From BJHL01 sp040378885 (GTDB taxonomy: Bacteria; Planctomycetota; Phycisphaerae; Phycisphaerales; UBA1924), in NCBI GenBank assembly GCA_046316615.1, contig JBKDAN010000053.1, positions 161,295 through 225,294 of the forward strand: a stretch of 64,000 nucleotides of DNA. The letters are read 5' to 3'. The position numbers were made by a program, and so were the translations under genes. The notes beneath the pieces were generated by a model. That model was not told the origin of the DNA. It worked only from the letters and a program-made list of their open reading frames with translations, and searched no databases. Below, one piece after another: positions 50,160-59,389 of this stretch (the first letter of the stretch is position 1; each line of letters opens with the position of its first letter).

Positions 50160-50810
50160 TCAGGCCTTGCCGTGATCTTCCCAGCGGGTTTTGAGGTCAT
50201 GCGGCACGTGAAGCAAGTCGAGAATCTTGCCGACGATGAAGTCGATGATGTCATCGAGGTTCTTGGGATTGAGATAGAACCCAGGGTTGGGGCTGCAGAG
50301 GATCGCGCCGGCGAGGGCGAGCTGCTCCATGTTGCGGATGTCGATGAGGTTCAGTGGCATCTCGCGGTGGCAGACGATGAGTGTGCGACGTTCCTTGAGA
50401 GTGACCATTGCGGCGCGCGTGAGGAGGTTGCTGCCGCTGCCGGTGGCGAGCTGGCCCAAGCTGGCAGATGAACAGGGCATCACGACCATGCCGTCGTGGA
50501 GGAAACTACCGCTGGCGATGACTGCGCCGACGTCTTTGTTGGGGTGAATGAGCAGGCGCTTGGTGAAGTCGGCGGCTTGAGATGAGGCGGCGAGCTTCGG
50601 CAGGAGTTCCTCCAGCGTGAGATTCTTGATCTGGGCTTCGTCGAAGAGCAGGCGGCGGCCGTAATCGGTCACGACGAGGTGCACTTCGTGTCCTTGGAGG
50701 AGCAGCAACTCAAGGAGGCGGAGTGAGTAGCAGGCACCACTTGCACCCGAAATACCGACGACGAACTTTTTGCGGGTGGCGGAGGTTGAAGCGGGTGAAG
50801 CACTCGGCAT
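50160..50810 (-). CDS. ubiX: Flavin prenyltransferase UbiX/Pad1 family
   Basis: 216 residues from ATG 50810; the frame runs further upstream but the family N-terminus starts near here. It makes prenylated FMN, the cofactor of UbiD-type decarboxylases, from FMN and dimethylallyl phosphate. Signatures: FVVGISGASGACYSLRLLEL, HLVVTDYGRRLL, DVGAVIASGSFLHDGMVVMP, CSSASLGQLATGSGSNLLTR, the RRTLIVCHREMPLNLIDIRN segment and ILCSPNPGFY with a C-terminal DFIVGKILDLL. UbiX normally pairs with UbiD for ubiquinone or aromatic acid metabolism; no ubiD is in the window. It diverges from the large AsmA-like gene at 51042. Confidence 0.93.
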   Translation of the reverse strand: MPSASPASTSATRKKFVVGISGASGACYSLRLLELLLLQGHEVHLVVTDYGRRLLFDEAQIKNLTLEELLPKLAASSQAADFTKRLLIHPNKDVGAVIASGSFLHDGMVVMPCSSASLGQLATGSGSNLLTRAAMVTLKERRTLIVCHREMPLNLIDIRNMEQLALAGAILCSPNPGFYLNPKNLDDIIDFIVGKILDLLHVPHDLKTRWEDHGKA

Positions 50811-51041
50811 GCGGGAATTGTTCGCCACGCAACGCCCGCGCGATGCGTCGAATCGTTCCACAACCGTCAAGCAGGTCGGGATTTGCCGCTTTTCTTCACT
50901 CGCGCGAAGTTGCATTCACGCTGGCTTCACGGTGCGTTACCCCCCATAATCATCATGAACCACAGATGCCTGATGTGCGTCTGACATGCTGCTGATTGCA
51001 GTCGTCCATTGCATCGCATCGCCGGATGCGGGCCCCCACTT

Positions 51042-54000
51042 ATGACCACCACGAACCCTGACCAGACCAAGAAGTCGTCCAAAGCCAAGAAGATCCTGTT
51101 GCTCGGCGGTGGCGGTGCGCTCATCGCTGTCGCGGGGCTCACGGCGTTTGCGCCGAGCATCGCCAGTGGCCTTGCACCTGGCATCATTCGTGAACAAGCG
51201 GGGAAGTTTGTCACTGGGAAGGTGGATGTCAGCGACGTGAGTCTGTCCTGGAGCGGACCTCAACGCATTGAAGGGGTGACACTCGTGGACACGAGTGGCA
51301 TCACGGTGGCGAAGGCCAGCGTTGAGACGACTGCTGGGTTGTGGGGTCTGGCAACGGGCAATCTGGACCTGGGCGAAGTGACGATTCGCGACACATCGCT
51401 CGCGCTGGTGCGCTTTGAAGATGGCACCACGAATTTGCAGAAGATGATCGTGCCGCCGGTAGCACAGCCAGCGCCGGGTGCGGGGCAGCCGGCACCGCAG
51501 AAGAAGGAGCCTGCGAAAATTCCCGCGGGACTCAAAGTCCGCGTGAAGGTTGCGAATGTCAACGTGCAGCTGGAAGATCACACCGGACCTGGTGGCAAGG
51601 CGAGCCCCACCAAGATTGAACTGAAGAACGTCAACGGCTCTGCAGTCCTTGATCCAAGCAAGCCGCTGGATGTCACACTCTCGGCAGAGACCATCGGAAC
51701 GACGGGAACGGGAAAGATCTCGGCGGATATCGCCGCGACCAACTGGGCTGACTCAACCGGCGTCTTGACGGCGGAATCGGCGAGCGTTGATGCGACGATC
51801 GACATTACATCACTGCCGGTCGCGCTTGTCGATGCGTTTGCGGGTGGGAAGATCAAGGACGAAGCGGGCAATGTCGTTCCGTTGGCACAAGCGATCGGTC
51901 CGGCGCTGAACGCGAAGGTTGTCGCGAAGGGGACGATCAAGGATGCGACGGCGAGCGTGAACATCGCTGCTGATCGCGTGCAAGTGACGGGTGATGTGCG
52001 CCTTGCCGACAACGTGGCAACCACGCCGAGCGGGCTCACGATCAGTGCGAAGGGCGCGGCACTGGGTGATCTTGTGCCCGCGCTCAAGGCTGCAACCCGC
52101 GCGAGCGCGACAACGAAGATCGACACCCTGCCAGACGCGACGGTGCGCATCAGTGATCTGCGCTTCGCGCTGCCCAGCGGTGGCGGTGCATTGAACCTTG
52201 CCGGCACCGCTGCGACTCTTGTGATCGACACAACGCAAATCAGCGGTACCGCGTCACTGGGCGAGGGCCAAGCCGCACAGCCCATGACCATCGCGCCGAT
52301 GCGGATCAGCATTGCGACGCAGGATTTGGCGAAGGACGTGCGCATCAGCGGTGGCACCAGTGCGACGCTGGGCGGCAGGCCGGCGGGCACATTCTCGGTT
52401 GAAGCAACTGCAAGCGGATTGCTTGACGCGACTGGCGCCGTGAAGAAGGGGATGCCGAGCGCAATTGACGCTCGCTTGCAGGCAACTCAGATTTCGACGG
52501 CGATTGCGCAGCCGTTCGTTGCTGCGTGGAAGCTTGATCTGCCTCGAGACGTCGGACCAGTGCTTGATCTGGACCTGACCGCGAAGAGCGCGGCGGCAGG
52601 AAGCGACACCATCAACCTGGACATTGTGGCGAACGCACAGAGCCTGAAGGCACGCGGCGCTTTGAGCTATTCACCCACGATGATTGCAACGCGCGAGGGC
52701 GGCTTCACGCTGGAAGCGGCGAATGCCGGACGACTCGCCCGAGCATTTACATCGGCGGGTACCGGCGAGTGGATCGTCGGCGAATCGGCGGGCCAGGACG
52801 GTTCACTTGTGGCGAACTTGTTGTATCTTTCATTGCCTGTGGGTCAGCACGGACCGAAGCTGGCCGAAGCAGGCTTGCAGGCCAACGCCTCGCTGAAGGG
52901 CTTGTCGATTTCGAAGCGCACCGGCGGGGGAGCGATTGACATCGCAACCCTGGGTGGTGGCGTGCTGTTAACCAAGGGATCTGCGGAAGTGGGTATGCAA
53001 GGTTCCATGGGCTTTGAGCAGCGCCGCTTCGATCTTGGTGGCAACTTCACGATCGCGAACATGCTGCTCGCCAACACGCCGACCAACGCGACCGACAAGG
53101 CGTGGAAGCTTGCAGAGCCCGTGACGCTGCGCCCTGTTGGCTCACTGGAAGTGATCAATGTGCCGACGTCACTGGCGAAGATGGTGATGGAAGCTCCCGT
53201 CGAGGGTGCGTTGGATGTCGCTCAATTGGTGCAGGAAGTCGCAGGGCCGGCGGTGACGGTGAAAGTGACGAGCGCGAAGGATGCCGCAGACGCCAACGCA
53301 CTTGCGATCGATCTGTCGGCGGATAGCGGAGCCGTGAAGGCGCGGGTGAAGGCGAGCGCGACTGATCAGCGCATCGGGCTTGCAAGCACACAGGTCGATA
53401 CAACACTGACCCCGCAGACGTTCGCCACGCTGCTGAACACGTTTGCGAAGGACATGGCCGACAAGCCACGGCTTGACGCGCCGGCGACCGCAACGCTCAC
53501 GCTCAAGCCGCTCACCATTCCACTTGATGCGAACCGCAAACCCAAGATGGCGGAAGCCGGCTTGGTTGCAGGCACTCTGGCGATTGCTGGCGATGCGATG
53601 GTGAGTAACGTCACCATGGGTGGCAGCGAACAGGCACCGCAGAAGGCGCGAGTTGGCGTGCGAGGGCTGGAGATTGAGTTTGAGGCGCCGGCATCCAGCC
53701 TCATTGCGCCAGAGCAAGGCGGCAAAGCGGGCCAAGCGAAGGCCCAGTTGCGCGGCACGGTGCTGGGTCAGCAGAGCGATGCACTCGCACAGATCACGGG
53801 GTCGCTTGGCACCATGCTCGCTGGCGCGAAGCCGCAGGGTGACGCGACGGCCGATGTGACGGTGTCGAGCATCGATACGCGGCGTGTGGAAAGCCTGCTC
53901 AACAAGGCCGGGCTGCTGAGCGGCGCTCTGGGCGACACAGCTCAGCTCGGACTACGTGCGACCTACGGCTTTGCGACAACCGACGCTGCGGCGCAGTTGA

Positions 54001-55421
54001 CGCTCACCGCACCGAACGTCACGACGACGGGTCCTGTCAGCGTGCGAGCGGCTAGTGATCGTCTGGAGCTTGTGCAGCCGGCGAACATTCGCGTGAACGC
54101 GCAACCTTCGTTCGTCAATGCGTTGCTTACTCCAACGGCGATTCCCGGAGAAAAGGCGGTCGGTCCGGCACTCACGATGACGGCACCGGCAGTCATCGAC
54201 ATCGCGCTGACGCGGCTGGTGTTGCCGCGGGCGAAAGAGGGACAGAAGGGCACGGTGGCGCCTGACGCCGCGCTGCGCCTGAGCGTGCCCACGATGGCGC
54301 TCCGCACATCGGACAACAAGAATCTAGCGCTGCAGGGCGTGCTTGTCTCGCTGGAGAGCGACAAGAGTTCTGCGGCAGATCGTCCCGTGAATTTCGCCGC
54401 GACCATCGACAACGCACAGGTCGAGGGCGCCGAAGGCAGCGGCAAAGTCGGACTGACCGGGCGCGTGTCGCAGCTTCTCGATGCGAACGGCGGCTTCAGC
54501 ATGGACCGCGCACTGGCGGACGCGAAGGGCAAGATGCCAGCGGTGCCGACGGCTGTGGTTGACGCGCTTGCGAAGCAAGATGGACTGCTGGTGGAGGCGC
54601 TCGGACCGATCATCGCGCTTGATCTTGACGTGCAGCGATATCCGGTGATGGGAAAGCCCGTGCCGGGTGCCCAAGCGGGCGTGATCAAGGCGGACTTCCG
54701 CAGCGATCGCGCTACTGCGAAGATTGAAGGCAATATCGATGACGCGGTGCTGGTCGCCAGTCAGCCGGTCGCTGTGGACATCTTTGAGATCACCAATGCG
54801 TTGTCCGGCAAGTTTGTGAAGGGCTTGCCGCTCATCGGATCGTTTGAGAAGGGCAAGAACGACCTGCCCGCGACCGTGCGCGGCACCGGGCTGCGTGTGC
54901 CTCTTGATAAGGATCTGAGCAAGCTCAACGGTGTCATCACGCTTGACCCCGGTGAAGCGCGGTTCGGCACAAGCGGCGTGTTCGGCGAACTGCTCAACGT
55001 TGCGGGCCTTCGCACAGGCGGCGTGATTGGCCAGCGGCTTGAACCGCTGACTGTGACCGTCGAGAACGGCGTGGCGACGTATCCGAAGTGGCGGCTGCCA
55101 CTGGGTGAGTTCACAGTCGAGAGCGAAGGCACGGTGGATCTCGTGAACCGTCAGATTGACGTGATTACGTGGATTCCGCTTGGTGCGCTGACCGACAAGG
55201 CGGCGGGCATGTTCAATACAGGCATTGGCGGTGCGCTGGGGAAGGCCGGCCTCGATCGCGTCAGCACGCTTCCGTTCCGCACGCGCGGCAGCCTCGACAA
55301 CCCGGAAACGAATGCGGACCTCGAGCTCTTTGCGAAGCAGACCATCAAGAACGTGAACCCCGGCAACCTGATCGATGGGATTCTCAAGAACATCGGCGGG
55401 AAGAAGGACGAGAAGAAGTAA
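51042..55421 (+). CDS. AsmA/TamB-like very large membrane-anchored protein
   Basis: 1459 residues from ATG 51042. A basic N-terminus leads into one membrane helix (KILLLGGGGALIAVAGLTAF) that anchors it in the inner membrane. The rest is a long series of beta-strand repeats of the AsmA/DUF748 kind (DVSDVSLSWSGPQRIEGV, VDTSGITVAKASVETTAGLW, LDLGEVTIRDTSLALVRF) with short helical interruptions. The final ~120 residues contain an AsmA-C-like stretch (YPKWRLPLGEFTVESEGTVD, RQIDVITWIPLGALT, LPFRTRGSLDNPETNADLEL). AsmA/TamB-type proteins form long hydrophobic grooves thought to move phospholipids between membranes. The precise role here is inferred. Its high Ala/Gly/Lys content resembles planctomycete relatives. 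Confidence 0.72.
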   Translation: MTTTNPDQTKKSSKAKKILLLGGGGALIAVAGLTAFAPSIASGLAPGIIREQAGKFVTGKVDVSDVSLSWSGPQRIEGVTLVDTSGITVAKASVETTAGLWGLATGNLDLGEVTIRDTSLALVRFEDGTTNLQKMIVPPVAQPAPGAGQPAPQKKEPAKIPAGLKVRVKVANVNVQLEDHTGPGGKASPTKIELKNVNGSAVLDPSKPLDVTLSAETIGTTGTGKISADIAATNWADSTGVLTAESASVDATIDITSLPVALVDAFAGGKIKDEAGNVVPLAQAIGPALNAKVVAKGTIKDATASVNIAADRVQVTGDVRLADNVATTPSGLTISAKGAALGDLVPALKAATRASATTKIDTLPDATVRISDLRFALPSGGGALNLAGTAATLVIDTTQISGTASLGEGQAAQPMTIAPMRISIATQDLAKDVRISGGTSATLGGRPAGTFSVEATASGLLDATGAVKKGMPSAIDARLQATQISTAIAQPFVAAWKLDLPRDVGPVLDLDLTAKSAAAGSDTINLDIVANAQSLKARGALSYSPTMIATREGGFTLEAANAGRLARAFTSAGTGEWIVGESAGQDGSLVANLLYLSLPVGQHGPKLAEAGLQANASLKGLSISKRTGGGAIDIATLGGGVLLTKGSAEVGMQGSMGFEQRRFDLGGNFTIANMLLANTPTNATDKAWKLAEPVTLRPVGSLEVINVPTSLAKMVMEAPVEGALDVAQLVQEVAGPAVTVKVTSAKDAADANALAIDLSADSGAVKARVKASATDQRIGLASTQVDTTLTPQTFATLLNTFAKDMADKPRLDAPATATLTLKPLTIPLDANRKPKMAEAGLVAGTLAIAGDAMVSNVTMGGSEQAPQKARVGVRGLEIEFEAPASSLIAPEQGGKAGQAKAQLRGTVLGQQSDALAQITGSLGTMLAGAKPQGDATADVTVSSIDTRRVESLLNKAGLLSGALGDTAQLGLRATYGFATTDAAAQLTLTAPNVTTTGPVSVRAASDRLELVQPANIRVNAQPSFVNALLTPTAIPGEKAVGPALTMTAPAVIDIALTRLVLPRAKEGQKGTVAPDAALRLSVPTMALRTSDNKNLALQGVLVSLESDKSSAADRPVNFAATIDNAQVEGAEGSGKVGLTGRVSQLLDANGGFSMDRALADAKGKMPAVPTAVVDALAKQDGLLVEALGPIIALDLDVQRYPVMGKPVPGAQAGVIKADFRSDRATAKIEGNIDDAVLVASQPVAVDIFEITNALSGKFVKGLPLIGSFEKGKNDLPATVRGTGLRVPLDKDLSKLNGVITLDPGEARFGTSGVFGELLNVAGLRTGGVIGQRLEPLTVTVENGVATYPKWRLPLGEFTVESEGTVDLVNRQIDVITWIPLGALTDKAAGMFNTGIGGALGKAGLDRVSTLPFRTRGSLDNPETNADLELFAKQTIKNVNPGNLIDGILKNIGGKKDEKK

Positions 55422-55489
55422 GCAATGACGACGCGACGATCTGCCGCGGCACGGGCCTGGCCCCTCCTGCATGTCGCCCCACTGCTCAC

Positions 55490-57376
55490 TTACATGCGCT
55501 CAATGGCGGGAATACCAAGCACACTCAGCGCGTCTTCAAGCACGCGGCCCGTGAGCGCGCAGAGGCGCAGGCGGGCGTTGCGCAGCTCGGGCGTTTCGGC
55601 GGCGAGCACCGGGCACTTGTCGTAGAAACTCGCGTAGCTTCCGGCCAGTTCGTAGAGGAACTGACAGAGGCGGTGCGGCTCGCACGCGGCAGCGGTACCC
55701 GCGAGGGCGGCCGGATACTTGAGCAACGAAAGAGCAAGCTGCTTCTCCGCCGGCTGCGACATGGAGAGCGGCGCGGTCTTCCATGCATCGCCGATGCCCT
55801 GCTGGGCATCCTGCGCTTTGCGCAGGATGTTCTTGATGCGCACCAATGCGTAGAGCAGGTAGGGACCGGTGTCACCTTCAAACGCCAGCATGCGATCGAA
55901 GCTGAACGTGTAGTCTTTCGTGCGATCCGTTGAGAGATCGGCGTACTTGAGAGCGGCGATGCCGACGGCACGACCGATCTGTGCGAGCTCCTGTGCCGGG
56001 AGATCCGCGTTGCGACTCTTCACCGCGGCGCCAGCACGATCGAACGTCTCGCGGATGAGATCTGCAAGCTTCACGCTTTCGCCACTACGCGTCTTGAAGG
56101 GGCGGCCATCTTCTCCCAGCACGCTGCCGAACGCGGCGTGTTCAAGCACCGCCGGCTTGCCGGTGGATGGATGGGTCGCGAAGCCCGCTTTGCGCGAGCT
56201 GGCGAAGACCTGCTTCATGTGCAGCATCTGGCGAGCGTCGATGGCGTACAGGGCTCGGTGAGCCTTGAGCTTCTGCACGCGGCGACGCACTGCGGCGACG
56301 TCGGTAGTTGCGTACAGGAATCCGCCGTCGGTCTTGCGGATCAGACACGGTTCCTTGATGGGTTCCCACGCGGCGCGACCGTCCACTTGCGGCGGAGCAT
56401 CGAGGCGGACGATCACGGCACCTTGGTCGTGCTCTGCGATTCCGCGAGTGAGCAGTTCATCAACGAGTGCGGCCAACTCGTCGGCGTAGCTGCTTTCTCC
56501 AGCAGAGTCCGCATCCGAGACCTTCACGTTAAGTAACTGGCAGACATCGATGCAGACGGCCATCGTGGTTGCGTAGATCTTCTGCCAGACTGCGTAGGTT
56601 GCCGGGTCCTTGCTCTGCAGCTTGACCAGTGTCTGACGCGCTGCGAGGAATGCATCTGTCGCACTCGCTACCTGCGCATCGATCTCGGCGAGCAGCTTGG
56701 GGTGGCCGCCATGCTTCTTGACAAGCTCCAGCGCGGCAGTCTCTCGCTGGCATTCCGCTTGTGCGGCCTTGTACGCGGTATCAAGATCATCGAGGGTGAG
56801 CTTGTCGAGATTGATCTTGCCTGCATCGGCGAGGCGCATGAGGCGTGCGGTGACCATGGCGATGGGCAGGCCCCAATCACCCACGTGATTCTGCCGAATG
56901 ACGGTGTGGCCCAAACGTTCAAAAACGCGCGCGATCGCATCGCCGATGATGGGGCTGCGCAGGTGCCCCACGTGCATCTGCTTGGCGAGATTCACACCCA
57001 TGAGGTCAACGACCACGGTTTCGGGCTGGGTCGACTTCTCCACGCCCAGCGAAGACGTGTCCATGCTCGCAACGGCCTGCGCGAGCGCGTCGCCCTGAAG
57101 CTTGATATTGATGAAGCCCGGACCCGCGACAGACTTGTCTGTCAACGGTTCCGCGAGGCCGGACAAATCGACGGCTGCCAGAATCTGCAGTGCGACTTCG
57201 CGAGGCGGCTTGCCGACGCGCTTTGACAATCCCATCGCTGCGTTGCACTGGTAGTCACCAAACTCAGGGTTCTTGCTGGCGACGACCATGGGGTCCGCAT
57301 CGGCAGCGTGTGGAAACGCGCGGGCAATAGCGTCGGCAAAGCGAGCGCGGATGAGTGTGACGGGATCGATGGACAT
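55490..57376 (-). CDS. argS: Arginyl-tRNA synthetase
   Basis: 628 residues. A class-I synthetase that charges tRNA-Arg. The N-terminal Add1 domain includes NPEFGDYQCNAAMGLSKRVG, with GPGFINIKL. The HIGH motif is MHVGHLRSPIIGDAI (His135 to His138), followed by QNHVGDWGLP. The KMSKS role is held by a weak, Lys-poor loop near FKTRSGESVKLADLI, as is normal for many ArgS. The C-terminal anticodon-binding helical domain ends ALSVLGIPAIERM. The stretch before HIGH reads VDLMGVNLAKQMHVGH, whereas most ArgS have a Ser-x-Pro-Asn there, a small oddity. Upstream on the same strand is an ABC-2 permease gene ending 40 bases before. Confidence 0.94.
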   Translation of the reverse strand: MSIDPVTLIRARFADAIARAFPHAADADPMVVASKNPEFGDYQCNAAMGLSKRVGKPPREVALQILAAVDLSGLAEPLTDKSVAGPGFINIKLQGDALAQAVASMDTSSLGVEKSTQPETVVVDLMGVNLAKQMHVGHLRSPIIGDAIARVFERLGHTVIRQNHVGDWGLPIAMVTARLMRLADAGKINLDKLTLDDLDTAYKAAQAECQRETAALELVKKHGGHPKLLAEIDAQVASATDAFLAARQTLVKLQSKDPATYAVWQKIYATTMAVCIDVCQLLNVKVSDADSAGESSYADELAALVDELLTRGIAEHDQGAVIVRLDAPPQVDGRAAWEPIKEPCLIRKTDGGFLYATTDVAAVRRRVQKLKAHRALYAIDARQMLHMKQVFASSRKAGFATHPSTGKPAVLEHAAFGSVLGEDGRPFKTRSGESVKLADLIRETFDRAGAAVKSRNADLPAQELAQIGRAVGIAALKYADLSTDRTKDYTFSFDRMLAFEGDTGPYLLYALVRIKNILRKAQDAQQGIGDAWKTAPLSMSQPAEKQLALSLLKYPAALAGTAAACEPHRLCQFLYELAGSYASFYDKCPVLAAETPELRNARLRLCALTGRVLEDALSVLGIPAIERM

Positions 57377-57416
57377 GCTGCAATGTAGCGGGGGAAAACA
57401 AGCAGCACGATCGAAC

Positions 57417-59273
57417 TCATCCTGTGCCGGCGAGTTTGCGGACGGTCATGTCAAACGTTCGCACCATGTTGCTGTGCAAGCCGTAGCAGATGATGGCGTA
57501 CAGAGCTGTTCCCACCAGTGCGCCCACGCCCAGCATGACACGGCCGCTCGTGAAGGCTGCGGCACCGCCACCGGCGGTCGCGGCCATTGCGTCGTCGGGA
57601 TACGAGCTACCGAAGATGAAGCTGGCGGGACTCATGCCGCCCAAAACGGGACCGATGAAGGCGATGCTCGATATGGACTGATAGGCACACAGCCCGACGA
57701 CACCGCCCAAGATGCCGACGACCGCCACGGTCTTGACGGTGGAACCCAAGGTGCCCTTGCTACCCAAGCTGAACTGCAAACCCACCATGACGCACGCGGC
57801 CATGAAGGGAACGATGGCGAACGGCGCAAGTAGGCCGGCTTCCGGCAGAATCACGGGGACAGAGATGCCGCCCGCGACAACATCCGTGCCACCTTCACGA
57901 CCAAGGCCGTTGGTGAAGACATAAAGGCTCGCGATGAGCAGCGTGCCGATCGGCACAGCGCAAAGCGGCAACAGATATGCAACCAGACCGCGAAGTTTGC
58001 CCCATAGATACGCACTGGCCGTAATCGGTGTGGTTAATAGCAAGTCGAGGTGGCCTTCTTCACGCTCCTTGCTGATGGCAGTGGCGCTCGTGTTGATGGC
58101 GACCAGGGCAATCACGATGAGTTCCACACTCAAGGTCGCGGCGATGGCGAAACGGAACGTGTTGTGCGTGAATGTGCCTGTGTGATACAACGCGACCAGC
58201 CCCGCACCAAAGAGCAGACCCAACGTCAGGAATGTCCAGCGGGCTGCGATCTTGGCGGGTGTGCTGTTGCGGCTGGCGGCTTCGCGCCAGGCGATGGGGT
58301 TGGTCCACACGCTGCGCGGGGCGCGATGTTCACCGGCGGAGCCGGGCTTCATGCCGAGCAGCTTGCGGTGCAGCGGAATGCTGTCTTCGCCTGCGCCGAG
58401 CATGGCGAGACCGCCCACTCGCACCGTAATGGTCGACGCGATCATGAAGAGGATGCTGAGTAGCGTGCTGCCGACAACCCATGTCGTCACGGGGGTTTCC
58501 AGCATCCATCGCGTTACACCTGAGTACGCACCTTCCGCGGCGCGGGGGTACGTCGTCGGGTTGAGCAGCGCGTTCAGCGCCAGGAACGGATTCAGGCACG
58601 TCATGACGGTCACGCCGTCACCCGCCGGGCCCATGCCTTTGCCCGCATTGCGCAGTGCCAGGTCGATCGCAATGGTCACGCCCAGATAGCTGACCACGCT
58701 GACGTAGAACGCGAAGAAAGCCCGCTTGCCGGCTGCTCGACTCACTGCAAGACCGATTGCAATCGCGCCGACCAGTAATGCCGCACCGGCGGCCACGAAG
58801 TAACTGGCGAAGATCGCGCTTCCCGGCACGCCACCAAAGTACTGCGTTAAGGCGAAGAGCGGCAGCGAGCAGAACAGCAGAGCCAGCACGAATAGCAGGC
58901 GACCGAACAGGTTGCCCAGCACAATCTGGCCTGCCGTGAGGGGGGTTGTGAGCAATACCTCCCATGTTTTTGGACCGGCCTCTTGCGCGATGGCACCACC
59001 CATGAAGACCGGGGCCAGAATGCAGATGAGCGTGATCTGGAGGTAGGCGATATAGGTGAAGCTCTGCGCACCAGCCTGCGCGAGCTTTTGGTAGTTCAGA
59101 TTGCCGCCACTGGTGGCGAGCAGTAGTGACCACAACAGCACGACAATCAGCACCGCGAGGTACGCGCTGCGAATGTACATGTGCTTGGTGCGGCGACTGC
59201 CGTTGTGCACCAGTCGCACAGCGATTGGATTGGTTGGCCCCAGGCGTAGGAGATACCGAAGGATGGCGGGCAT
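57417..59273 (-). CDS. ABC-2-type transporter permease
   Basis: 618 residues from ATG 59273. About twelve hydrophobic segments. The N-terminal half contains the ABC-2 membrane signatures GGAIAQEAGPKTWEVLLTTP and LTAGQIVLGNLFGRLLFVLA, and a second ABC-2 motif near residue 400 (ISKEREEGHLDLLLTTPITA, SAYLWGKLRGLVAYLLPLC). Two repeated membrane units in one chain suggest a fused pair of permease halves. An ATPase subunit is not in the neighbourhood. Such transporters export drugs, polysaccharides or lipids; the cargo is unknown. It lies between the subtilisin gene's terminator and argS, and may be co-transcribed with argS. The earlier in-frame ATG at 59315 lacks a ribosome site. Confidence 0.83.
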   Translation of the reverse strand: MPAILRYLLRLGPTNPIAVRLVHNGSRRTKHMYIRSAYLAVLIVVLLWSLLLATSGGNLNYQKLAQAGAQSFTYIAYLQITLICILAPVFMGGAIAQEAGPKTWEVLLTTPLTAGQIVLGNLFGRLLFVLALLFCSLPLFALTQYFGGVPGSAIFASYFVAAGAALLVGAIAIGLAVSRAAGKRAFFAFYVSVVSYLGVTIAIDLALRNAGKGMGPAGDGVTVMTCLNPFLALNALLNPTTYPRAAEGAYSGVTRWMLETPVTTWVVGSTLLSILFMIASTITVRVGGLAMLGAGEDSIPLHRKLLGMKPGSAGEHRAPRSVWTNPIAWREAASRNSTPAKIAARWTFLTLGLLFGAGLVALYHTGTFTHNTFRFAIAATLSVELIVIALVAINTSATAISKEREEGHLDLLLTTPITASAYLWGKLRGLVAYLLPLCAVPIGTLLIASLYVFTNGLGREGGTDVVAGGISVPVILPEAGLLAPFAIVPFMAACVMVGLQFSLGSKGTLGSTVKTVAVVGILGGVVGLCAYQSISSIAFIGPVLGGMSPASFIFGSSYPDDAMAATAGGGAAAFTSGRVMLGVGALVGTALYAIICYGLHSNMVRTFDMTVRKLAGTG

Positions 59274-59334
59274 GCTGGAATGTACGAACCCACCCGGACG
59301 GGAGTTTGCGGGCACGCCGGGGCGATTTGGTCTG

Positions 59335-59369
59335 GAAAAGACAAGCGGCTGGCGTCAACCAGCCGCTTG
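59335..59369 (-). terminator. Rho-independent terminator of the subtilisin-like gene
   Basis: Stem CAAGCGGCTGG / CCAGCCGCTTG (59342-59369) with a six-base loop; on the minus strand TCTTTTCC follows. It lies about 20 bases after the stop at 59390. Confidence 0.85.
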
Positions 59370-59389
59370 CAAAGCACTGAAGGGTGCGT

